Positions 24,701 to 36,700 of a stretch of DNA of 64,000 bases are shown one piece after another. The stretch spans positions 128,601,593 to 128,665,592 of the forward strand of contig OX638130.1 of the NCBI GenBank assembly GCA_951804985.1. Reading direction: 5' to 3'. Made by a program: the position numbers and the translations under genes. Numbering within the stretch: position 1 is the first letter of the stretch; every line of letters begins with the position of its first letter. Origin of the DNA: Dryomyza anilis (lineage: Eukaryota > Arthropoda > Insecta > Diptera > Dryomyzidae). Under the pieces are notes generated by a model. It was given only the letters and a program-made list of their open reading frames with translations. It searched no databases and was not told the origin of the DNA.

Positions 24701-27700
24701 TTTTAATTTATGGTAAATATTTGAAGCCTTTTTATAGCGCATGCAAGTATAAATAATAATTATATGGATTTTTTTGTTGTTAATCATTAAATATTTAAAT
24801 AGTGTATGTTGAATTAATATAAAGAGGGTTGTATTATGTTGATTTATTTATATATATATATAAATACGATTATATATAAGAGAAGGAAAGAGAAAGATAT
24901 ATAGATTTTAAGTGAATATTAATTATACTATATTCTTTGCTGATACATGTGTGTCTGTGTATGTGTGAGTGTTTTAAAGGATTTTGTGTTAATTGAATTT
25001 TATTTTTAATAATTTCGTTTTTGTTTTGTAATGTCAAGCTTTAAATACGATACAAAAATGCTAATAATTGACTTCGCTTGAAATGTTTTTGTTTGGTTTT
25101 TTTTTTGTATTTTTTTCTGTCTATTAATTTTTGTGTGTATGTTGTTGTAAGATATTTATATAAATATATATTTGTAATTATTACCCATTCACTCATTTCA
25201 TGCGTATCTGGATTTCTATGATGATAATTGAGGATAAGTATGGTTGACACAACTGACGAGGCCACCATAAACATAATGCAATTGAAATAAGTTCCTAGAA
25301 GGACACAAAAATTACACAAATATGAACTTACAAGCGAGAGAAAGAGATAGTAGTTGTAGTAGTAGTAGCAAGTTTTATTGTAGTTAAAATTTTTCCTACT
25401 ATGAATGAAACATGAAAATACACGCGAAAGCGTGTTTTAAAATGATTTGCTTATAAATCGTTGATTGTTTTAAAATATGGCAATATGTGGCAACACCGAA
25501 GGTCATTGCCAAGCTAACCGTTTCATGAAATTCGAGATCAAAAGCGACAAATAAACGTTATGTCCTTATTTCGGATATTATTATAATTATAATCATTAAG
25601 TAAAATTATGATTTATTTAAAGCAGTTTGAAAATTAATAATAAACAATTTTCTGAACTATTCATTTTTATTACATACGGAATATATGTTTAAAGTATAGT
25701 TTTTTTTTCCTAAGGTGAATTGTTATTTTATGTTCATACCATATATCATTTAAAAAAAAAATGGAGTGCTGATTTAGAATGCATACTCAGTAAAGTTTTT
25801 CTTATAAAATTTACAAACGAAAATTCGGTCACCGTTTTTTTAATAAATAAAATTTACTTAACTTTCAATGTATGACAAATCTTAATACCTCCCCCAGACA
25901 AAATTTTTGGCACGGTCAACGCAGTTTAGAAACAATATTTCGACATATGTTAAACAGACAAAGGTGGAGTTTGTATCTCAAGTTGTCTGTTTTCTGCCCG
26001 TTCTCAAAATTTGACATGCATCTGTCATTAAAATTTCACAAAATTTTACAACCGGCTATACCCTTTCCAAAATATTCCATTTCTCTGAGTGTTTGCCGGG
26101 TATATGCCAGAAATATTCCTGAAAAATGACAAACAATTTGTCTCTATGGGCCTAGTGTGAAATTTAGGCATTGCCAGACTTTTTTCGAATTTGGTCTGAC
26201 ATTGGTCTATGTCTGTCACCGACATGGACTTCTGATTATTACATTATTTGAAGTCAGACGGGTCTAATCACACAATGAAATCATTCAGAACTCCACTCAG
26301 GTTGCTCTATTGATTAACCCAAGATTGACTTAGAATTCCGTCTAAGCTCCACTTTAAACTCTGGACCGTACTATTTTTAAAAATTTATTACATCGATATC
26401 GCAAAATTTTCGATTTTATCATTTTACTTTTCGACGTTCGATATTTCAATATCAATATGAATGACAATGGTCATATTTATCGTATTGAAATATTATTCAG
26501 TAGTATTAAACGAGTGTACGAATTTTTATCATATTCACCAATGATAATTGCAAAAACTATTAGCAATCTGATATTACAAATTTCTGAGGGTGACACAATC
26601 TTCTAAATTAAAACAATCAAAGATTTATTTTGGATATCATTAGCCCAATATACGAAAATATACGTTCATTTTAAATTATACTATGGTTTTTGATGTTTGT
26701 AATAAAAACTTTACAAACTCAATTAGTTAGTACGAGAGCACAGGACGAGTGGATTTCAAAAAAAAATATGAAATTTTAAAATAAGAAAAAATTACGCTTA
26801 TATATATAAAATATTAGATATAAATTGTATAATACAGCATAATTGAAAATGTTAAAAACGGTCAAAAAGTAAGCATTATACGCCTTTTAAAAGTTTAAAT
26901 ATTAAAATTTGCACTTAAGAGTGGACAGAAACAGAGAAACAAAATGATAAAATGTTTTTATATATATATAATAAATAGGTTATATTAAGTATGTAAAGAA
27001 AAATTAAAACACCTGACAATGATTAGAATTTGCAGCTGCTTTTTTTCTATAATGTTCACTACACTGTAAGATTTTGGAGTTTTTTATTTTTTTGAAAAAT
27101 TTAAGGCTCAATTCAAGCTGCATTTTATTGATTGTTGATGGTGTCCTGTGTGTCAACAATAGGTGTTGCTGTGTTGAAATGAACCTTGCATTTTTCTCCA
27201 TTAGTTCCGAGGCTTATGTAGACTATATAGTAATTAATAGAATTTGAAATGGGGTTCCTTAAGAATCATAGTACTTTTTATTTTTCGTTTTTTCGAATGT
27301 GCACAACCAATTATCCGCAATCATCATAATTTGCTAAAAATCGAGATCTATTTTCTGGCTGTTGCTGTTTTTGAAATTAATTTTACCTGATTTTTTTAGA
27401 GATATTTTTTTGCTGTGTGAATTTGCAGTATTAGTTGAATGTTAAAGTGGTTTGAATATTCGTGTATTCTAAAAAGTTTGAGAGATCCATAGAGATCGTT
27501 TAAAGCTACACAGGATATGGGGGTTACTACTTAATTAGGTTAAGAAACAATATGAATAGGATAGTAGATAAGATATATTGAAAGTATGTCAATTTTTAGG
27601 CAGACATTTGTTATGAGTTATAAACGAAAAGAAACATCCTCAATTCAAAAACATACATTGAATACATTGGAATTTGACAGGGTTCGGAGAAACATGTATC

Positions 27701-30700
27701 GTATGTTCAAGTGAGGTGACGGAGAACGTAATATGTCTGGTAGATGTATAGTGTGCGCTAAGTCCGAGTTTTGACTCAAGAATCAGGTTTACAATTCACT
27801 ATTTTTGAAAAGTGCCGGACAAAGAAGGTGTAAATTATTTTAGTTTTGTTCGTGCGTGTTACCGAACCCTGAGCAGAAGAATTTTTGGAATATTTTGAAA
27901 AAATATTTTTGAATTGAAGAGGCTTTCAATGTGCTATATGGCAAGAATATTTAATAATTATTATTTTTTGTTCTAGGGGTTGGGAACTATAATCACACAG
28001 AATAGGAAAATAACTTTAATGCATTTGGATAAATTTATTTTTTAATTTTCATTGTTATAAGTAATTTAGAGGAATTTAGTTTTGAAACCAATAAACACAC
28101 TTAATATTTCCTAAGCAACACTGGGAGCCTACACTACGTTGTCCCAATGTCTACTAATTTGGATATATTTACCTGACGCGTCGTTGAATCCTGGCTAAGG
28201 ATTATTATAAATTGTAATAAAGTCAAATTAAAAATAACTTTTATTTTCAACAAAAAATTAAATAAAACTTTGTTATTTTGCTAAAACTGCTTTAGAATTT
28301 CAAATAATATGCTAAATATTTACAAAATATTTTTGGCATTTTTCAAATTTCATATTTTATTTTTTTTTGTTGATCAAAATCAGTTTTATTTGAAATACTT
28401 TTTTGAGTTTATTTAAAGGGTTTTGTGTTTTTTGTGTATGATACAATTTTCTATGAAAGTGTTTGACAATGGCAGAGCGAATGGGATGCAGCATGAAGTG
28501 TTCGATGAATGCTTTACAGGTGTAATTGATGAGAAAAGGACGGAGCATTAACAATTCATGACTATTAAGAAATTAAGTGAATGAGAGAGAGAGATAGATA
28601 CAGAGAGAGCGCGCATTAGACGCTTTTAGTGAGAGAGACGAAAGAAAATTTAGTTTCAAGCTCTTGTGAGTAGAAATTTGTTTCGAAAACTTTTTACAAT
28701 TTAATTTTTGGTTTTCGTTTCAAGTACTCAATCCAATTATTACAGGATATGCAATGGAGAAAGGTTTCAAAGTGTAGTCCATACCATACAAATACGAAGC
28801 ATAAATGCAGACACATACAGTCAGATATATAAATATTATTTTTTTTATTTTTATTACAGGATAAAGAGAATTTGGTTGTAGAGTCACAGACATCGAAATC
28901 GAAAACGTAGTTAATATTTACACAGAAAACAGAAATCAAAATGAAAACAACAACTGAAAAATACAGCTAAATAAAAAGGTTTATTATTCTTAAATCATTT
29001 TATATATAAAGATATATTTTTTTTGGTATTTCTTGGATTTGTGGTACGTTGTGTGTACCGACCAGAACGTTTTTTCTTTTACATTATGTGGTAGTGGTCC
29101 TTGCAAGGGAATGGTATTCGTTTCTTGTTTTTGTTCATTTTATTTAAATGTTGTTGGTAGTTGTTGTTCATATTTTAAGTTATCCTTTTGGCAGAAGTTC
29201 GCACTTCGTGGCACTTGGTTTTTTATTTATTCGTTTTTGTTGCTGCAGGCAACAACAGAGTGGATTTTATTTCGCTTTGATGTTATTTTTTGATGTTCAC
29301 AGATTTCCATACCAGTCCTCGATATTTTATTTCTTTACATTTTTAGATACCTAAATGCAATATTTATAAAATATGTATTTCATAGTGTTTGTTGTGGTGA
29401 ATGTGTTGTTGTAGATGTTGTTGTTGCTGAAAATACTTATTGTGGCTGGTTTTACTTCATATGTTTAATAAACAGAAATATGCTTTAGTTAGAAGAAAAG
29501 GGTAACGTTTTATTTTCTTAAATGAATGTAGAAAAAATAACCATTTTGTTGCAAAATGTATTTTTTTTGTTGATTTTTTTTTTCATATAACATGCACTTA
29601 AAATACATAAAGAAATAAATAGAAATGCATATGTGTTATATGTTTTTGTGTGTATGTGCGTTAGTGCGTCTGTGTGTGTGCAAGTTTTTTTTCTTTTTAC
29701 AAGATGTAAGAGTTTTTACAACTCTTCGTTGCAGTTTTTAAGTTGAGTCTTTGATATATACAAAACGAAGAATAGCCCTATGTGTCAGTACATCACTGTT
29801 GTACATCACTTTTAAGTATACTTGCATTAAACATATTCATCGAAATCATCACGACACATGTAATAGGATGCAACATCAAGATTAAAACATACAACACAGA
29901 ATACAAATTTACATTATATTGAAGAATTTCGTTATTAATGTCTACAGGAATTTATTCATCAATATGCAAATTATTCTTTGATTTGACAAAACAAGAAGAC
30001 TTCAGTTCATCATAGCAATGAATACTTTAGAAGAGACACACATAAGAATTTGTTTTTGAAACCATATTTATCATAAAATTAATTTTCCGCTATTTCATGT
30101 ATATTCTTAGAGTTCTCATTACGTTTTTGTTAATTATTTCATAAATAATGCTTGCTCGACATGTAGAACATAACGTGGTTTTTGTCAAAAGGAAAGTTAT
30201 TTATACAGTTATTAAAATAATAAAATGTGTAAAATTAATAAATGAATCTAATCATTTTGCAATCTAATCATTTTAAAAAAATAAATGTTTTACTGAAATG
30301 TTCTACTGAATGATCTAAGGAACAGAAACATTAGAAATGCGTTTTATATATTTTGGTCGAAGGTGATTGGAAACTTCTAAAAATGGAGACTAAAAAACCG
30401 AAATCGGAAAATGGAACCGGAGTACCGCTAACGTTTCTTTACAAAATTATAAACCAAAACTGTCACTGAAATTGAAATGAAGGAGAAACCCGAAATCGAA
30501 ACCGATATTAGTTTGGGTTTTAGTTTGATCAGTCTTAGCGCCATTTTTTCAGTGGTAGTTGAACTCCATTTGTAGTTTAAACTTAGTTTAAACTTCGAAT
30601 CGTGTTTTCCAGTGAACTTTAAACGCTCATACGCTCATGCGCTCATTTGTATGTCCAACGGTTTTCATTTTATTAGTTTTCTGTTATTATCCATTGCATA

Positions 30701-33700
30701 AAGTAACACTGAACGATAAAATAGGTTTAAAATTCACTGAAAAAAACGATTCGAATTTTAAACTAAGTTGAAACTACAAACTGAGTTCAACTACCACTGA
30801 AAAACTGGCCCTAAATTATCTTTGTAATATCTTGTAAATTTCGTCATTCTCGTCAATAAATATAAGCTGCTCCAAATGAGAAACATATTTTTTCTTCTTC
30901 TTAAATGCTATTCACAATCGATAATTCGTTGACATTAGCCGGTGCTGCCATATTTTAAGCATTGTTCTGAATGAAACTTAAACTGTCACGTAAAAACTGC
31001 TCGAATAGATAAACTACATGAGACGTTTAAGTAAACGAAGTTTAAACTTAGTTTAAACTACCACTGGATAACTGGCCCTTAGTATTCATAAAAGTATTCA
31101 TTTTTTTATAATTCAAGCAAGCAATATTTAACTAATAAATAACATAAACTATATGAGAATAATATAATTATTTTTTAATTATCGAAATCTTCCATATAAT
31201 GGAAATGGTAGTGGTGAAAAAAGTGATAAACCAAATTTGATCATATTGATGTTCAAATTCATAACATTAAAGTTTCTTTTTTTGAATGCACAATGAGAGT
31301 ATCTATTATACAAATGCAAAATCTGTTCAATTTATGAATTTTATCTTTTCTATATAATAAAAAACCTAACGTTTATATTTTTATCTAACATTTTATCGAT
31401 TTTATGATTAATAAATTTTATAATTAATTGATTAATCAGAATATTGATTTATCACAAATGAAAAAATTTGATTCCTTAACATTTGAAAATATTGTCAGAT
31501 TGAATAAATGCAAAATTTGGTTTTCAAATAATAAAAAGAGTATTATAAAAAAATGTATTAATTAAAATTCCGATTTATCAGTGAGTCGCAATTATGATTA
31601 ATTAGAATCTTCATAATTGAATAATCGATTTTTGATTAATCACAAAATCTTGATTAATCAATTAATGAGAATTTGATTAATAAAACAGTTGGATTAATCG
31701 CACAAAATAATAATATGGCACAGTAGCTTTAAAAAAGAGAGGTCAAAATCTTTTGCCATTTGATCGGTGATTGACATTAAAAAACTTTAGAATTTGAAAA
31801 CTATCAAAAAATTATTCTTAGAGTATTTAAATTCTCAATCAATACAGAAAGAAAAAAAATCTATACAGCATACGAAAAATCACTATTACAAATCATAAAA
31901 TAATTCCTTTCTTTAAAAAGTATGATTTTTTAATTGCATTTGCACAACAGAGTATGTTGCAGATGATGTATAAGATCCAAAAACATATATTTTAACGATA
32001 AGTTCTTAAAATTAATTTTCCTGAATGAACACGAACACACACTTAGAATAAGAAAAACACATTGAACATTCAATTGCATGAAGGAGAAGTAGTATTGTCA
32101 GATTGAATATGAGACGGAAAGTGTGAGCACTGGTTCGAGTGGTTCGAGTATTGGGTAAAAAAATGGACGGCAGTGTTCGCCGAGAATAGCAAATGTTTAG
32201 TTTGTTTTTTGAGTCGTGTATTTAGTTTGATTTTATTAATTTACATAATTTTAGATATTCTTAGGCATACAAAATAAATAAAGTCGAAATAAAATGAATT
32301 GTTTCATAATTATTTACCTTGCTGGAGCAAATTTCAAATATTCTTTAACACTTGCAAAAATTGCAAAAACATTTATTAATTAACAATATTTATAATAATG
32401 ATAATTTTTTTAACAAACTATTAAAATTGTTTGCAGGATTTAGTATTTTATTTACAATTGAAAAATATTTATTTATTTTTTTTAAAATTTTTATTACAAG
32501 ACAAACAAATAGGACAAAAGACACATATAGAGCTGCGCTTACCTGAATTTGTGCCTGTGTGCGTCAGTTCCGTTTAGACGTTCAACCGTTTCGTTTAAGT
32601 TCGTTCCGTTACGTTTCGTACCGTCAGTTTAAGGTCAAAGTCTAATAAATTTCTCATCCGAATTTCAAGTTTATACAAACTTTTATTTGTGCGCAAGTAA
32701 ATGCAGACTTCGCCTGTCTGTCTGTGCTTGTTGTGGCCCCGCAAAACATGTAGTCTGGCAACACTTTGCACACAGCAACACAAACATAATGGACCCCACC
32801 AATGCGGCAGGCATAGCCAGACCCGAAAATCGCTTAAAGCGAACCATTTTGTGTACGTGTTTATTGATTTCAATCTCTTGCTGCATTTGAAACTAATGAC
32901 CACACTCCCAACGGAGTGTTTAGTGTAGATTTCTTTGCTTCTTCTTGTACTTAAGGTGTTTTGGAATGTGTCTAGTGTCCGTTTTCGTTTTCGTTTTAAT
33001 TGAAACTTTGGTTTGTTTGGTTTTGGTTTTCTTTGTATCTGTTGTATTGCACTTGTTTGGCGTTTTTAAGTTTTTAATTAATGCTGTTTTATTTTGAAAA
33101 TTCCAAATCCTTTTATGACATGGTTCTTTAGAATATTTTATTTAAAGTTTAATTCAGTTGAAATTTAGTTTGAACGTAAAACAAAAATTCAAATAATAAC
33201 GATGTACAACATGTGCAATAGTTTGGCACGTTGGCAACACTTACCCAGCAATGGCACCGCATCGGATGTGGCCGGCATCGTTTCGGCCACCATGTTGAGG
33301 AAAACTGTCAGTGACAGTAGGATCGTAACGCCTAATGATGCCAGTAAGCGAGAGAGAGACCGTAAAAGAGAACAAATATTATTTATAGCAGTTTAATATA
33401 AAATGTCAAAAGTAATAAAAAATAAATAAATTAATTAACTGCCGCCATGATTTGGTCATCTGTTGAGTGTTGCCATGATGTTGCTTATAACAGTGTTGCT
33501 TATAACAGTGTTGCCATATCGAGTGTTAGTGTTGTTTTGTAGTTTTTTTTGTAATGAGTTTCATGTGATGCCTCGATCTTCGCACTGCATCGCTTGCTTG
33601 CTCAGAGTTGTGATGGGCTGCGCTCTTGGCGAAGTAAAATTTCTTCATATTCCGTTAGCTGTCACACGTATGTCAAATAAAAAACTACTACCATATTCTC

Positions 33701-36700
33701 TGCGCTGAACCTCCTCAATGTCATGTTTTTTTCATGTGAGTTTGCTAATGTTTTTGATTTTATTTTTACTTTCACTTTTTGTTTTGAGTCCTTGGTGCGC
33801 TGTCTGTCATGTTTGACATATGCATATGTCAAAGTAACCTTTAGCTATTTGTTGTTTTGTTTGTTTGTTTTGTGCCAATGTCACTTTATGTTTGTCAATC
33901 ATTTTTGACAGTTTTAGGCCACACACGTAAAAATGAGAGTCACTAAAAAACTGCTGCAGTGTTTTACAAATATTATTCAAATATTTATATATAAAAAATA
34001 CATTTTCTACTCTATTAAATTGAAGTTTGCAAAAGCTGTTCCATGCTGCCACTTTTAAACTTCACTTTCTCAATATTATAAAATATTCATATACAATTTT
34101 TTATCGTTCAATAGAAGACGTGCTTGTCATGCCCTTTTTTTTGCAACATTTCGTTCAGCAAGTTTTTACGCGCCATCAAAAGTTTATTTAAAAAAAAGAA
34201 TGGCACATGACATTGCAAAAGGGGGGTCATGAAAAAGTAGTAGAATGTGACACATCGTTTCATATAATCTCAATTTAATCTCAGTAAAATATTGAACTTT
34301 TATTTCTTTATAAGTAGATGAATATCATACAAAAACTTTGTTATAATTTTAGCATTTCATGAATTTTTAAAAGTGCTTTAGGTGTTCAAATGTATTAATG
34401 ATCCTGAAATCAATATCGGGCATATTGAGAACAATTTGTAGTTCTTTTAAAGTTGAAAATTGATAAACATACCGATTTGGTATGGTTAATTCACTTAAAT
34501 ATTTAACTGTCCAAAAACAAAGCATTGGAGCATTTTTCCCTGGAATTGTTTGATTGCTTAAACAATATGATATATTTGAGGACACAACTCACTTCTTTCG
34601 TCTGGCCAGATTAAGCAACATAGAAATTTTATATTAGGGATAAAGTGGGATCAGAAATAATACCGAACTTTTCTTTTTTAAACGACCCAAAATATCGTAT
34701 TTAGATTTACTACGATTTATTTTAAATATTTTTATTAAAACCTTTTAGATTCACAAAACAATCGTTCCATAATTCGATCAGCCTCTTAAAAATAGTTTGA
34801 GTTAGAACGATATTCTATAATGAACCAATTAAATATGTAAATGACGTCTAGACCGAACTTCGTCATTCGTAATTTTAGTACATTTTACTCCACAGAAGGA
34901 GTAATGTCAGATACAGGACACAACAGTATCCGTTTGATGTCTCAGTATGTATTTCTCTAATGAATTCAATTCCTTTGCTTTGATTTCAATGATTTAAATT
35001 CGGTTAGAAAACAATTTTGCTGTATTTTTTGACATTTCGAAGATTGCAACTTGACACATAACGCAAAAAGTAGAAAATATGTGCTTTACTCGTAATAGCG
35101 AAATGTTTCTGACACAATACGTTATAAATTGACACTCGAAAAGAGCAGCAAAAACTTTGCGAAAGCAGTTGAAAAAGATGATGATGAAGTGGCAACGCAA
35201 TGTCTTCCAAATATTTGCTTTTGTCAGCAGACATTGGACGGTACCAAATTGTATGGCACCACCTTTCAACATTCAATCCGACGTATTTTTTTTTCTGTAA
35301 CTCGTAGTTAACACGAGTTACAAGCAATCGCTGTTTTTCCACATCTGTGTTTGACACTCACACAGCAAGTGACAGCACGTAGGTATTGCAATGAAAGGAC
35401 TGAAAGGACACTCGTTGCTCATTTCTTTTGAATTTTTGAAATTCCGTTCTTTGCTTGCTTGAGACTCTTCTTCTACTTGTTCTTGTTAAAATATCGCTGC
35501 TCCTGCCATAGATGTTGTGGGTCAAGGCTGCCTTCTGTGCATGTGTATGCCCGTCTATCTGTTCGTCTGTACAAATGCCTGTCTGTCTCTATTTCATGGT
35601 TAATGTCCAGCAAGTGAAAGTCCGTTTCTTTTATTCCCTTTCGTTTTTCTATGGCTCATATTTCTTTTGACTCTCCTTTCCATTGGACATGGCTATGGTT
35701 TCGTTCCGGCACGTCAAATGAATGCCTGGCATTTGATGCTTCTTTGGTGCTCCGAGTTTTGTGCTCACTTCACTGGAGCTCATAAAATTGAATTTAAACT
35801 TGCATTTATCATAATTTTGTATCGTTTTGCAAAGTTTCGAAGGATTTTTCTGTTTGTGTTTGCGAGGCGCTCGAACTTTGTTTAGACTTTTTGTCGAACT
35901 AAATAAGTTGAACTCCTTTGCAAGTGATCATCATTCAACAAAGTAAGACTATTTGAAAAATGACTACTTTTTCGAATTTCCAAAATTTGGTATATGTATC
36001 AGGGTTTTGCAATAATTGTCGCATCACCTACGTAATTGAATCAGTTCGAAAGTTCGGTATTTTTTATTAATATGAAATTTTTTAACGATTACCTCATAAA
36101 AAATGAATATAACTTTGAATATTTAAAATTATCAAAAACGGGTTGTGTATCTGCTAAACATATCTCTAGTGTAGCAAACTTCATCGCCATGGACACGAAA
36201 CACGCTATAGCTAATGCGTCTATAATTCGTAGACTGTATTTTAAAAACATTTGGTTAAAACAATTATTTCTGCTACATATTAATAACTTTTTTTTGCTGT
36301 TTCAGCAAAATCTGGCGCTTTCCTCTTTTCAGCAAACATTTTTGCTATTATAACAATCATTTTTGCTGTTTTAGCAACATTTTTTTGATACTGTTACAGA
36401 CTTTTTATTTTAAGTGTTGATGATCGTAGTGGATGACAGGTTTAAAGGTGGGAGGGAGTAGTTTCAGTGGATATTTGTCTTGAATTTGCAAAAGTGAAAA
36501 CAGTTGAAAAAACAGACGGAAGCAGATTGTTCCACAGACCTATCGTGCGGCTGAAGAACGAAATTTATCTTTAATGTATGGTTCTGTTGAGAGCGTAGTG
36601 GACTATGAAGTGGTGGTCTAGTGTCGATGCCCGAGTAGAATGAGAAAGTAGAATTGGGTGATACATTTTTTGTAATAGTCACAATTTTTGAAAACTATAT

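Larger units (their letters stand above)
25295..33244 (-). other. nAChR intron between TM2 and TM3 exons (7.95 kb)
   Basis: AT-rich with no recognisable exon. It holds a foldback element (30533-31083), an ATTA-rich imperfect tandem region (31395-31705) and a small GC-richer island (32683-32890) with open frames on both strands. A second copy of the TM2 exon was searched for by eye and not found. Confidence 0.6.

Noticed and set aside
25887..26150. Possible MITE with cagacaaa-like ends
   Set aside because: The candidate inverted ends match over only a few bases and no target duplication was seen. Similar 'cagaca' motifs near 17.1-17.7 and 20.7-20.9 kb hint at a decayed family, but I could not define boundaries.
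35004..35357. 117-codon minus-strand ORF in a receptor intron
   Set aside because: It has no recognisable domain and mixed composition, overlaps another open frame, and has no splice or promoter context. It may be chance.
36290..36390. Small hairpins 'ttttgctgtttcagcaaaa'
   Set aside because: These are short AT-rich palindromes without a related copy or a functional context in the window.
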